A stretch of 64,000 nucleotides of DNA from Cymbomonas tetramitiformis (lineage: Eukaryota; Chlorophyta; Pyramimonadophyceae; Pyramimonadales; Pyramimonadaceae). Location: positions 1-64,000 of the forward strand of contig LGRX02012686.1 in the NCBI GenBank assembly GCA_001247695.2. Reading direction: 5' to 3'. How positions within the stretch are numbered: position 1 is the stretch's first letter; each line of letters begins with the position of its first letter. This document shows positions 54,536-63,024 of this stretch, one piece after another. The notes beneath the pieces are model-generated. The model was not told the origin of the DNA. It did not search any database and saw nothing but the letters and a program-made list of their open reading frames with translations. The translations under genes and the position numbers were made by a program.

Positions 54536-55162
54536 AAGACTAATAATCAATTCACGAGGTATACTATACACATTCTCAACCTTTCCTCTACCGATCCCAT
54601 GTGATGCACATGAGCTTTGACCAAATTGAGCCGACTTCATATGCTTCCCATATGTCTTCATTCCATCACACGGTGTGCTGTGTTTGAAACACATCTTCAG
54701 ATCTAATCCCTTCCGGTTAGTCCATATGTTAGTTGCCTTTCTATACTCAAATCCATATTGACAATAACAACACGTGTGTATGTATTTGTGCATATCTTCC
54801 ATGACAGGCCTATGTCTCATCAAACCACCGTCGGCGGGGTTCTCAATGTACCAATACGTAGGTTTAAAGTAGTCAATGATTTGCAGTGTTCTTTTAACTA
54901 TACTATCAGCCAAGGCTAGATTCCGTGGGCTACGTCTCTTTGCCTTACTATACTCGGTGCATGGCGGAGATGCCCAGATCATATCAAAGTGCTTTGGTGG
55001 ATATACGGTGTAATCCCAGCTTAGAATGTCCACGACATGAGTTGGATCATGATCGGGCAGTATGTCTACCGATACAATTTCGCAATTTTTATAGATTTCC
55101 TTAAGTACTTTGCTGACCGATGCCGTCCCCGAGAATAGCTCTAAGACACGTTTCGGTGTCAT
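54524..55162 (-). CDS. DNA C5-cytosine methyltransferase
   Basis: 212 aa with AdoMet-binding motif I near the start (VLELFSGTASVSKVL), motif IV with the catalytic Cys (WASPPCTEYSKAKR) and motif VI (YIENPADG). It is shorter than typical bacterial C5 enzymes (about 300-400 aa) and lacks an obvious large target-recognition domain, but the three core motifs are intact. The role may be methylation of viral DNA to evade host nucleases or to modify host DNA (inference). It follows the packaging ATPase on the same strand; palindrome A3 lies between them and its arm contains this gene's ATG. Confidence 0.9.
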   Translation of the reverse strand: MTPKRVLELFSGTASVSKVLKEIYKNCEIVSVDILPDHDPTHVVDILSWDYTVYPPKHFDMIWASPPCTEYSKAKRRSPRNLALADSIVKRTLQIIDYFKPTYWYIENPADGGLMRHRPVMEDMHKYIHTCCYCQYGFEYRKATNIWTNRKGLDLKMCFKHSTPCDGMKTYGKHMKSAQFGQSSCASHGIGRGKVENVYSIPRELIISLVPK

Positions 55163-55208
55163 AATTAGAGATTGATATATATAGTAAATTAAATCTCACT
55201 TTATGACA
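55157..55208. promoter_or_regulatory. Viral palindrome A3
   Basis: TGTCATAATTAGAGATT/AATCTCACTTTATGACA arms, core ATATATAGTAAAT. It lies 31 bp past the ATPase stop and contains the methyltransferase ATG (55162-55160, minus), so it could end one transcript and start the next. Confidence 0.85.
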
Positions 55209-55238
55209 ACTTATAAAATGCACGAAATGACTTAGACT

Positions 55239-56150
55239 CTATAGTTGACCGGGAACAATCCATTCATTGAAATTTCGGCGAAACATACTTGGATGATTTG
55301 GTTTGCGATGAAGGTCGATAAACAGAAAATCATGTGGCCCTTGAATGGCTTGATTGTACACCGAGTTGAATTGATCGATCGGAATCTCACCTCCGACCTC
55401 CTCACCAATCTTATCTATCTCTTTTTGATTCTTATTTCGGAAGACTAACATATGTGTTAAGTTACCTCTTATAGATTTTAACAAACCGCCGCTCGAGCTC
55501 GTGTAATTCTGTGTCGCGAACAACAATGTCACCCCAAGGGCCCCGTCCTTAAGCTTTCCAAGATGTCTATGTTTGATAACCATATTGCTGAGCTTACTCG
55601 ATGGTCTCATCATGTCGGTGTCTTGTGTATCATCAAAGAAGGCAGCAATGACTGGCCGTTTGCCACCATACTTGTGTTGTGGAGGAAGTATATTACCATT
55701 GTCATCACCAAACTCTAACAACAATTCACCGGGAATCTCATACACACTGATATTATGATTGTTTAACATCTTCATAAGCTTCTTATACCGTTCCATTTTC
55801 TCTTGATATTCATCGTACTCTTGAGCTTCGGTATCAAGAATGCCTTCAATCTGATTTGGAACATCGACAGTAGGCTCTAATACATCTGACTGATCGAGTG
55901 GCAGGTCATTATAGTAATGCATATTGTTGTGATAAGTTGGTGATACAAGAATAAGTCTGTCTAAAGCATTGTTCTGTTTCATCAATCGAAGCAGGTGTGT
56001 AAGACTACATGATTTTCCCGTGCCACGCTTTGCACACGCTAATATGACCCCGTGCAATTGAATAAAATCATCGGGTGTGTCAATTGGAAACGCTGAACTC
56101 TTTGGCACTTGAATATCATATGATTTATCTTTCAGTCTTTGAAACTGCAT
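55239..56150 (-). CDS. A32-like DNA-packaging ATPase
   Basis: 303 aa. Walker A AKRGTGKS (residues 40-47), Walker B VIAAFFDDTQD (about 166-176) and a sensor-like FATQNY, the pattern of the FtsK/HerA-type packaging ATPases of Polintons, virophages and nucleocytoplasmic large DNA viruses. It would pump the genome into the capsid. The length matches the family. The ATG is 4 nt after the stop of the upstream basic protein, so the two are probably co-transcribed. TATAGTAT lies immediately before the ATG inside the upstream gene's end. Confidence 0.93.
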   Translation of the reverse strand: MQFQRLKDKSYDIQVPKSSAFPIDTPDDFIQLHGVILACAKRGTGKSCSLTHLLRLMKQNNALDRLILVSPTYHNNMHYYNDLPLDQSDVLEPTVDVPNQIEGILDTEAQEYDEYQEKMERYKKLMKMLNNHNISVYEIPGELLLEFGDDNGNILPPQHKYGGKRPVIAAFFDDTQDTDMMRPSSKLSNMVIKHRHLGKLKDGALGVTLLFATQNYTSSSGGLLKSIRGNLTHMLVFRNKNQKEIDKIGEEVGGEIPIDQFNSVYNQAIQGPHDFLFIDLHRKPNHPSMFRRNFNEWIVPGQL

Positions 56151-56153
56151 ATA

Positions 56154-56630
56154 CTATAACGATAGAAATAGACTGTTGTACGCTTTGTCATAATGAGGAT
56201 GTAATTCTGCATCTTTCTTACGAGGTGGTGGGGATATAGATGCAACTCGGCTTTGCTTTCGTCTAGTACTCTTCCTAACGATAACTTCCGGTTCTTCTTC
56301 CGATTGAGAGCTATCAGATTCAACGATGACTACCTGCTTTTTCGGTTTCTTCTTAGGGGCTTTTGGTTTCTTGACAATGACATGTTCTACTTCCGGTTCC
56401 GAGATTGATTCTTCGGGTTGCTTTTCGGGTTCGGGAATAGGTTTAATTGTAGCCTTTTTAATCGTCTCTTGGGCTTCGGTAACTTTTTGAGATTCCTTAA
56501 GTTGAGCGGCCATTTTGATATCTTGCTTTTGTTTGGCTTTGGCTTGGCGAGTGGCAAGAGCTTTCTCCCTCATTTTCGCAAGGCGTTCAAGTGTATCTGG
56601 ATCGGTAATTTTCTGACCTTTAACTGGCAT
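56154..56630 (-). CDS. Lys/Glu-rich charged viral protein
   Basis: 158 aa, low complexity. The N-terminal half is a K/A/Q-rich helix (LAKMREKALATRQAKAKQKQ); the middle alternates Pro-Glu and Lys blocks (KKPKAPKKKPKKQVVIVESD), then an acidic Ser stretch (SDSSQSEEEPE) and a basic tail. It looks like a disordered DNA-binding or scaffolding/core protein. It starts a three-gene minus-strand unit (this gene, ATPase, methyltransferase) and is divergent from the 56751 gene, with palindrome B6 between. Confidence 0.65.
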   Translation of the reverse strand: MPVKGQKITDPDTLERLAKMREKALATRQAKAKQKQDIKMAAQLKESQKVTEAQETIKKATIKPIPEPEKQPEESISEPEVEHVIVKKPKAPKKKPKKQVVIVESDSSQSEEEPEVIVRKSTRRKQSRVASISPPPRKKDAELHPHYDKAYNSLFLSL

Positions 56631-56681
56631 TAAGTAACTATAAGATAACCTAAGAAATAAAATTTCTTGATGTGAGTTAGT

Positions 56682-56730
56682 GTTCCAAAGTGAGATTATA
56701 TTACTCTAGTATTAATCCTCAGTTTGGAAC
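56682..56730. promoter_or_regulatory. Viral palindrome B6 between divergent genes
   Basis: TGTTCCAAAGTGAG/CTCAGTTTGGAAC arms, core ATTACTCTAGTATTAAT. Both flanking genes start away from it (56630 minus, 56751 plus), so here a promoter or spacer role fits better than a terminator. Confidence 0.82.
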
Positions 56731-56750
56731 TTTTATATGAGATATAATAT

Positions 56751-57200
56751 ATGACTAAAGAGACTTGGATTGCGAAACTGAAACTGTGTGCTCAAGAGTA
56801 TAGACGAGAACATGGAATTAAAAAGAGACCTGGTAAGATGACACAAGGAGAGAAACTTAAAAGCTTACGAGGTCGTCCAGTTGTCAAGAAGACATCAAAC
56901 AAAAGTAGAACCGCCTTAGACCACGGTACTCCTAGCGGTCAACCAATTTACCAGCAGCCAATAAAGGACCCTGCCTTACCGACTAAAGCCCCACGAAGAA
57001 TAGCACCGATTATGGTAGCACCTTTGGACAAATCAAGTACTGGTACAATAACGGGTGACCCAGTATTTCAACGATCTAATGCAGAATATACGGGTGTTGG
57101 CAATTATCGTAAAGCCGTTGATAATATTGAAAAACGTATCAAAATGAAAAAACAAATGAGGCGTGAAAAACGTCGAAAAGCGGACGTCACAAAAATATAA
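56751..57200 (+). CDS. Basic viral protein upstream of polymerase
   Basis: 149 aa, strongly basic, no membrane segment. The N-terminal 35 residues form an amphipathic basic helix (KLKLCAQEYRREHGIKKRPG); the middle is Pro-rich (QPIYQQPIKDPALPTKAP); the C-terminus is Lys/Arg-rich (KRIKMKKQMRREKRRK). The Lys/Arg-rich lead resembles short structural or core proteins found in Polinton-like elements, but I cannot name a family. It ends 18 bp before the polymerase ATG on the same strand, so the two are probably one unit. ATATAATATATG gives an AT-rich start. Confidence 0.65.
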   Translation: MTKETWIAKLKLCAQEYRREHGIKKRPGKMTQGEKLKSLRGRPVVKKTSNKSRTALDHGTPSGQPIYQQPIKDPALPTKAPRRIAPIMVAPLDKSSTGTITGDPVFQRSNAEYTGVGNYRKAVDNIEKRIKMKKQMRREKRRKADVTKI

Positions 57201-57202
57201 TT

Positions 57203-57212
57203 TATATAGTAT
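57203..57212 (+). promoter_or_regulatory. TATATAGTAT motif before polymerase ATG
   Basis: TATATAGTATA begins 15 nt upstream of the ATG at 57219. Similar words precede other viral genes (before 56150 minus, 61478 minus, 61509 plus), suggesting a viral promoter element. Confidence 0.45.
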
Positions 57213-57218
57213 AGGACG

Positions 57219-60200
57219 ATGCCCCCCAAATCAAAACGGAAACAAAATCCTATGGCTCGGCATAAGCTTACAACCGACGATTGGCAAGATTTACAAGATA
57301 AAAACCTAACAGGTGAAGAACAAACGAAAGCTGTACGTGATTACAAGAAGAAGTATCGGAAATCAAAAGATAAGGTTGAAAAAGTTACAAGACGACAGTG
57401 GACCAAGCAAAATAAGAAGCCTGCCAAAGAACAAAGTAGACTTGATGAAATCAATAAGTATACCGTCGGAGATTCAAAAAGACATATCAAGAAATTCAGT
57501 ACCGATGTTGAAAAACTTAAGGTTCCCTTTACAACGTTTCTTGAAAGAGCTGGTCCCGATGGTAGCAGTCTAAACTATTGGTTACCGGAGAAGACAAAAG
57601 GAGTTGAGCAAGTATCAATGAGAGCGGTGTTCGAGGATGGGACCACATCAAAATGGGTCAAAGGTTCAGATCGCCAAGATGTGATGATGAAATTTGAAGA
57701 GATGTTACAAAGTCCAAAAGGCGGAGACAGTTCGAAAAAGTCTGTAGAAGTTGCCAAAGACATTGAAGTTGAGTACTATTCTTCTAAACCACCAGAAGGT
57801 AAAGGCTCTCGTTGCATGGCAGCTCCGAAGAATGGTGTAGATTTACGATTGAAGCAATGTGTGATTAAGATAGAATCTCGCAACAATTGTGGTATCAAAT
57901 CGATAGAACTTTTGCACCGCAAACGAAAATTAGATAAGATGTTGAGTGATAATCTCATTAAAAAAAATCAATATGAAAATAAATGGAAGCAACTCAAAAG
58001 AGATGCAAGCAATCATAAAGGGAATATTACAACGATATCTAATCAGCTGCGTTTGAAATTGTTTCCGAAAAAGGATGAAAATGGAATCAATATAGAAGAC
58101 TTTTCTATTTTAGAAAAACATTATGAAATTAACATATTTGTGTGGGGTATCACTGAAAGACTTGGCGGTGATCCAATCATGTATTACCCGCCGTACTTTA
58201 ACGAACACAATGACTATTCAAGTTATAATGATAGTTATCACATACTCTTACATGACAATCACTATGAACCGATTACACGTATCGATTGTTTTCGAGGCAA
58301 GACTTATCGACCATCGTGTCCACAATGCAAGTCCCAAAGATGTATCTTTGCAAACAAAGAAACACGATTAACACCTGGAAACAAACAATGGCATCATTGT
58401 GAAATTTGCAATCGTAAGTTCATGAATCAGGACTGCTACAATCTTCATACCGACCTGATAACATGTGATAAGGTTCACAAATGTAAGACGTGCAATGTTA
58501 TATTTAATCCCAATGAGAAACATATATGTGGATACAAGTCATGTCCTAATTGTAAGATCGTTTGTAATGTGCATGAGCATAAGTGTTACATGACAAAAGT
58601 TCAACCGAAACCCATATTGGACTATAAAACCATTGTTTGTTTTGATTTTGAAACAATGAATGACAACGGCAGATTGATTGTTAATCATTGCGAAAGTCAA
58701 TATCACGATGGTTCATTTGTAATTCACAAAACAATAGATGACTTTCTGGAATGGGTATATCTCAAAAAACATGATAATCATACCTTCGTTGCTCATTGCG
58801 GTTCAAAATTCGATTTTAGATTAATCGTCGAACATATCATCAATGTACAACGAAAACCTCCACAAGATATATTATATACAGGTGCAGACATTCTATGTAT
58901 GAGGATTGGAAATGTAAGATTTATTGATTCATATATGTTTATGACAAGACCATTGCATTCCCTTCCGGAAATGTTTGGCTTTGAACATGAAATCACGAAG
59001 GGATATTATCCACATCTTTTCAATACAAAAGAGAACGAACACTACATGGGTCTTTATCCCGATATCAAATATTACAATCCAGAAATCTTACAACCCGAAG
59101 CTTATACAAAGTTATATCATTGGTGGTTTGAAAAAAAGAGTAAATGTTGTATTTTTGAACATCCAAAAGAGCTTGCGAGATATTGTCACGATGATGTTAC
59201 GATTCTTCGACGAGCTGTCTTCGATTTCAGAGATTGTTTTCTGAAGATTACCGATAGCAAATTTGACCCCTTCAGTTATCTGACATTAGCACAACTGGCT
59301 GTCAACATATGGCGACATGAATGTATGCCGGAGAATTCTGTGGGTATACTACAATCACTGACCAAATCTCAAAATGCCTCTATCAAAGAGAATCAATGGT
59401 TGGATTATATAGTACACACAACGTCGGCGAAGCTTGTCATAGATTTGGATGGTAAACGGAATTATAAACTCAAAGATTTACATATGTATATTGATGGTTA
59501 TGATAAGGATACAAACACCGTTTATGAATTCCTTGGAAGTTGGTTTCATGCTGATCTTACAAAGTATCATAAAGATGATATTCAATATCAACAAGGTCGG
59601 CGATCGGGTATGACATTTGGCGAAGTCCATCGTCAAACCATGAAACGATTAGAGGACATCAAGGCAGCTGGCTACAATCTTGTATATACATGGGAATCGG
59701 AATGGGATATACAAGTCGCTCAATTGAAAAATTCTGAAGTTGGAAATGCATTCTTAGATAGACAAAAGTTGGCTTCTCCCATTCATGATAGAAACTCCTA
59801 TCATGGGGCCAGAGTTGATTTAGGCAAGTTGTTTTATAAATGCAAAGACGATGAATATATCAGATATCAAGACTTCAACTCTATGTATCCTTCGGTAATG
59901 AAGACCAAACGGTTTCCGAAGGGTCATCCAGAAATCATTAGAGATGTTAAATCCCTTGATATTCATGGATACTTTGGATTGATTAAATGTAAGATACTAC
60001 CAAATAAACATTTGAAGTTTGGTGTGTTACCACACGTGACCAATAAATTGATCTTTCCGTTGTATGAAATGGTCGGAACATGGACCACGGTGGAATTGGA
60101 GAAGGCTATTGAAAAGGGATATCAGATTCTTGACATATACGAAATTAAACATTGGAAGGAGACTACAACTGATTTGTTCGGTGCATACATTGATAAATTT

Positions 60201-61094
60201 CTTAAACTCAAGACCGAGTCGTCGGGACCGCCCGAAGATGACATAGATACATTCATCAAAGACTTTGAGTTTCATGAAGGTATCAAGTTAGACAAACGAA
60301 ACATCAAATACAATCCAGGTATGAGACAAGTTGCTAAAGACATGCAAAATATATTATATGGAAAACTCGGTGAACGATCAAACAAATCTAAAAGTAAGGT
60401 CATTCAGAACCCAGGTGAGTTCTACAATACAATCAGTAATAAGAGGTACGATTGTAAATATGAGTTTATTGGATCTGAAGAGAATGAGATGGTATTGATG
60501 AATTTTACTGAGAATTCTGATGTGTATGCCGACACACGGTTTTCAACGAACGAGGTGTTGGCCGCGTTCATAACCAGCTATGGACGATTGAAATTGTACG
60601 AGCTGATAGAAGCCACCGGGTTCTCAAACGTATTATACTTTGATACTGATTCTATTATATATATAGAAACAAAAGAGAATCATCATATATATCACGGTAC
60701 TGGTTATCGACAGCCATGGTTAGGTTATCTTAAGTGTGAGCTTCAAGGATTGGAAAAAGAACATGGTAAGTGTATTGAATTCCTGAGCACTGGACCAAAG
60801 TCATACAGCCTGAAGTTCGCCGATGAATATTGTATGACCAAGATAAAAGGTTTCTCTTTGAGTACTGAAAACTTAGAACATATCAATCATGATGTTATGA
60901 AAAATATGATTTTAAATCAAAGGAACGCCCCAGTCAAAATGAGTAACCTTGTTATCAGACATCAATCAAAAAGCAACAATCACAGATTGTTGCCATTAGG
61001 ATTAGAAGTCAGATCGGAATCCAAGACATTTAATTTCAGTTATGACAAAGGAAACATTGATTGGACGACATGGGACATTTTACCATTGTCATAA
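57219..61094 (+). CDS. Protein-primed family-B DNA polymerase
   Basis: 1291 aa, Polinton-type. An N-terminal basic region (1-360) possibly supplies a terminal-protein-like function. A Cys/His zinc region follows (about 367-462; CPQCKSQRC, CEICNRKFMNQDCYNLH, CKTCNVIF, CPNCKIVCNVHEHKC). Exonuclease motif Exo I is FDFET (475-479), then FVAHCGSKFDFR (Exo II-like). Polymerase motif A is DFNSMYPS (from D885), motif B KDMQNILYGKLG (about 1039-1050), motif C FDTDS (D1142, D1144). All catalytic residues are present, so the enzyme looks active. It copies linear viral DNA from a protein primer. Length is typical of Polinton polymerases. The TAA lies inside palindrome A4. Confidence 0.95.
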   Translation: MPPKSKRKQNPMARHKLTTDDWQDLQDKNLTGEEQTKAVRDYKKKYRKSKDKVEKVTRRQWTKQNKKPAKEQSRLDEINKYTVGDSKRHIKKFSTDVEKLKVPFTTFLERAGPDGSSLNYWLPEKTKGVEQVSMRAVFEDGTTSKWVKGSDRQDVMMKFEEMLQSPKGGDSSKKSVEVAKDIEVEYYSSKPPEGKGSRCMAAPKNGVDLRLKQCVIKIESRNNCGIKSIELLHRKRKLDKMLSDNLIKKNQYENKWKQLKRDASNHKGNITTISNQLRLKLFPKKDENGINIEDFSILEKHYEINIFVWGITERLGGDPIMYYPPYFNEHNDYSSYNDSYHILLHDNHYEPITRIDCFRGKTYRPSCPQCKSQRCIFANKETRLTPGNKQWHHCEICNRKFMNQDCYNLHTDLITCDKVHKCKTCNVIFNPNEKHICGYKSCPNCKIVCNVHEHKCYMTKVQPKPILDYKTIVCFDFETMNDNGRLIVNHCESQYHDGSFVIHKTIDDFLEWVYLKKHDNHTFVAHCGSKFDFRLIVEHIINVQRKPPQDILYTGADILCMRIGNVRFIDSYMFMTRPLHSLPEMFGFEHEITKGYYPHLFNTKENEHYMGLYPDIKYYNPEILQPEAYTKLYHWWFEKKSKCCIFEHPKELARYCHDDVTILRRAVFDFRDCFLKITDSKFDPFSYLTLAQLAVNIWRHECMPENSVGILQSLTKSQNASIKENQWLDYIVHTTSAKLVIDLDGKRNYKLKDLHMYIDGYDKDTNTVYEFLGSWFHADLTKYHKDDIQYQQGRRSGMTFGEVHRQTMKRLEDIKAAGYNLVYTWESEWDIQVAQLKNSEVGNAFLDRQKLASPIHDRNSYHGARVDLGKLFYKCKDDEYIRYQDFNSMYPSVMKTKRFPKGHPEIIRDVKSLDIHGYFGLIKCKILPNKHLKFGVLPHVTNKLIFPLYEMVGTWTTVELEKAIEKGYQILDIYEIKHWKETTTDLFGAYIDKFLKLKTESSGPPEDDIDTFIKDFEFHEGIKLDKRNIKYNPGMRQVAKDMQNILYGKLGERSNKSKSKVIQNPGEFYNTISNKRYDCKYEFIGSEENEMVLMNFTENSDVYADTRFSTNEVLAAFITSYGRLKLYELIEATGFSNVLYFDTDSIIYIETKENHHIYHGTGYRQPWLGYLKCELQGLEKEHGKCIEFLSTGPKSYSLKFADEYCMTKIKGFSLSTENLEHINHDVMKNMILNQRNAPVKMSNLVIRHQSKSNNHRLLPLGLEVRSESKTFNFSYDKGNIDWTTWDILPLS

Positions 61095-61139
61095 AGTGGG
61101 GATTGATTTTACTATAATAATGATTTTCTAATTGTGACA
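61087..61139. promoter_or_regulatory. Viral palindrome A4 over the polymerase stop
   Basis: TGTCATAAAGTGGG at one end (the TAA of the polymerase is within it) and AATTGTGACA at the other, core TTACTATAATAAT. Followed 7 bp later by B7. Confidence 0.82.
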
Positions 61140-61146
61140 CACCATT

Positions 61147-61197
61147 TGTTCCGAACCAGGGCTTAATACTAGAGTAATATAACCTCACATTGGAACA
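61147..61197. promoter_or_regulatory. Viral palindrome B7 at convergent gene ends
   Basis: TGTTCCGAACCAGGG/TTGGAACA arms, core AATACTAGAGTAATATAA, nearly identical to B3. It ends 2 bp before the stop of the converging small gene at 61200. A4 and B7 together separate polymerase and small-gene transcripts. Confidence 0.85.
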
Positions 61198-61199
61198 CC

Positions 61200-61478
61200 C
61201 TACCATAATAATCGATCTGCATAGTATCCATTGCTACCGACGACATTGCGGTCTTTCTTGTGTCTAATTTTGTACAACCGACGTCGTTCATCGGCATACT
61301 CTTTACCCTTAGTGGCCATGTATGTAGGGTAATCAGAAGCACCTCGCTGTCCGACCTGAGCGATCAATTTATTATCCTTGAAAACATCAATCTTTTTGCT
61401 TTGATTATTTGATGGGCTGATCTTAACACCGAGTTTCCGTGCTTGACTTTTTGTGTAAGCTTTGATTTGATAAGTCAT
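61200..61478 (-). CDS. Conserved small viral protein (DUF5754-like)
   Basis: 92 aa. It ends in a highly patterned block: YPTYMATKGKEYADERRRLY, then KIRHKKDRNVVGSNGYYADR and LLW. This resembles the small uncharacterised family (I believe DUF5754) found in large DNA viruses and Polinton-like elements; the name is from memory and should be checked. The protein is small, basic and lacks membrane segments. It is divergently transcribed from the integrase gene with only 30 bp between start codons, and its 3' end meets the polymerase gene across two palindromes. Confidence 0.72.
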   Translation of the reverse strand: MTYQIKAYTKSQARKLGVKISPSNNQSKKIDVFKDNKLIAQVGQRGASDYPTYMATKGKEYADERRRLYKIRHKKDRNVVGSNGYYADRLLW

Positions 61479-61508
61479 TGTATACTATATGTAAGACTAT
61501 TATATAGC
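61479..61508. promoter_or_regulatory. Compact bidirectional viral promoter
   Basis: Only 30 bp separate two divergent ATGs. It holds GTATACTATATG and CTATTATATAG, so each gene has a TATAGTA/TATATAG-type word within about 20 bp of its start. Confidence 0.5.
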
Positions 61509-62822
61509 ATGACAAGTAAACCGATATCTGAGAGTAGACTTCAAGAATTATACCTGGACCCGAAGATTGGAATGAGCGGTGCCAATGCATTCACAAAAAA
61601 GCTCAAGGCACAAGGCTACAAGGTCACCGAGTCTCAGGTCAAGGCTGCCATATCAAAGACTGAAACATCTCAAATATTGTCTCAACCAAAACGAGTATCC
61701 CGTAAAGATTATTATCCCATCTATGGACCTGTCGGTAAGAATAGCATCCAAGCCGATTTGGCCTTTCTACCTCGCCAAAAGTCAGTCAACAAAGGATTTG
61801 CTGTGATTCTGACTGCGGTGAACATTAACACAAACAAAGCATATGCAATTCCTCTCAAATCTAAAACTGTCAAAGATAAGAACGATAAACGCAAGGAAGA
61901 TGTTGAAGGAATCGTAAATGCTATGAGACGATTGGTAACCGAAACCAAAATGAAAACCCTTACAACCGATTTAGGATCTGAATTTACAAACAAACCAGTT
62001 CAAGAATTATTGAAACAAAAGGGTATCAAACATTACACATCTCAAGCTGAGGACCACTCTCGTCAAGGAAAGATTGAAAGATTCAATAGGACATTGAAGA
62101 GTAAACTCGAAAGAGTATTTGCATCCACAGGTAAGTCTAATTGGGTGGATTATCTCGATAATATTGTTGATAATTACAATGGAACAACAAACCAAGGTAA
62201 TATCAACGACACTCCACCCGATGACATGAATAAGAATCGTGTTATTAGAAGTGTCTTGTTGAAACGCAATCAAACTGCCAAACTCTTACAGAAGTTAGAC
62301 ATTAAACCAGGCGATCGGGTGCGATTACGCGTGACTAAGAAGACATTTGATAAAGAGAGTCAAACATGGTCTTCGCAGGTGTACAAAATCCGAAGTAGAA
62401 AGGGGTTGTCTTTCGTGATAGAGGACGGTGACGGTGATACCTTAAGCCGACAATACAAACCAAGAGAACTGAAAGAGGTTCAAGGACCTGTTTCTAAACC
62501 ATCCAAAGAAACTCGTGGGACCAAGACTGATAGTGAAAGCAAGCAATCGACAAAGGTTCAGCGTGCGTTGAAGAAAGAGGGTATAGAAGGTAATACTGCT
62601 TCCAAGACATCTAGAAACTATGATGATTATGAAGTTAATGTGTTCATCAGCGATAAGAAATCGCCAAACTATCAAAAGACTTTGAAAGGATATCTTAAGC
62701 TCAATCGATCAAGGAAAAGTAAACGTAAGTATCAGTTGATATTCTATGACAAATCGGAAGAGGATGAGTTCGTTGATATTCCTGACCCTGAAATTAAGTT
62801 GTTGAAAAAAAGAAAATCATAG
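61509..62822 (+). CDS. Retroviral-type (rve) integrase, DD35E
   Basis: 437 aa from ATG at 61509 (MTSKPISESRL), chosen over the upstream in-frame extension, which crosses the neighbour's start. The N-terminal 80 residues are helical and DNA-binding-like. The catalytic core has QADLAFL (D83), TTDLGSEF (D154) and SRQGKIERFNRTL (E190), giving exact DD35E spacing. A C-terminal SH3/chromo-like region (RVRLRVTKKTFDKESQTW, YKIRSRKGLSFVIEDG) and a long basic tail follow. The enzyme inserts the viral genome into host DNA and is a defining Polinton/Maverick gene. All three acidic residues are present, so it is probably active. Confidence 0.95.
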   Translation: MTSKPISESRLQELYLDPKIGMSGANAFTKKLKAQGYKVTESQVKAAISKTETSQILSQPKRVSRKDYYPIYGPVGKNSIQADLAFLPRQKSVNKGFAVILTAVNINTNKAYAIPLKSKTVKDKNDKRKEDVEGIVNAMRRLVTETKMKTLTTDLGSEFTNKPVQELLKQKGIKHYTSQAEDHSRQGKIERFNRTLKSKLERVFASTGKSNWVDYLDNIVDNYNGTTNQGNINDTPPDDMNKNRVIRSVLLKRNQTAKLLQKLDIKPGDRVRLRVTKKTFDKESQTWSSQVYKIRSRKGLSFVIEDGDGDTLSRQYKPRELKEVQGPVSKPSKETRGTKTDSESKQSTKVQRALKKEGIEGNTASKTSRNYDDYEVNVFISDKKSPNYQKTLKGYLKLNRSRKSKRKYQLIFYDKSEEDEFVDIPDPEIKLLKKRKS

Positions 62823-62833
62823 GTAATATATAT

Positions 62834-63004
62834 ATGAAACCATACTGCGGGTTTAAAGATAAACCCCCGAAAGGACGAACTCTCGGTGCCCGGAGATATT
62901 GCAAATCAAGAAATCAATTACGCCGTTTTGGTCGTATAGCAGTCGTGGCTCCAAATAATCATGCACCAGGCAATCACAATCCCGGACCGAGCAATAATAC
63001 ATAA
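62834..63004 (+). CDS. Small YCG-motif viral protein, 56 aa
   Basis: ATG at 62834, 11 bp after the integrase stop; TAA at 63002-63004. It reads KPYCGFKDKPPKGRTLGARR, YCKSRNQLRRFGRIAVV, with a Gly/Asn/Pro tail. Paired Cys and a Pro-Pro-Lys-Gly-Arg centre resemble tiny conserved proteins of Polinton-like and giant viruses with YCG...P.GR..G...C patterns (from memory). AT-rich AATATATATATG precedes it. Function unknown; small basic virion component is a guess. Confidence 0.62.
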   Translation: MKPYCGFKDKPPKGRTLGARRYCKSRNQLRRFGRIAVVAPNNHAPGNHNPGPSNNT

Positions 63005-63024
63005 ACTTTTTCTACATTACTTTA

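Noticed and set aside
61443..61508. Upstream extension of the integrase ORF
   Set aside because: No ATG in the extension and it would overlap the start of the divergent 92-aa gene; ATG at 61509 is preferred.
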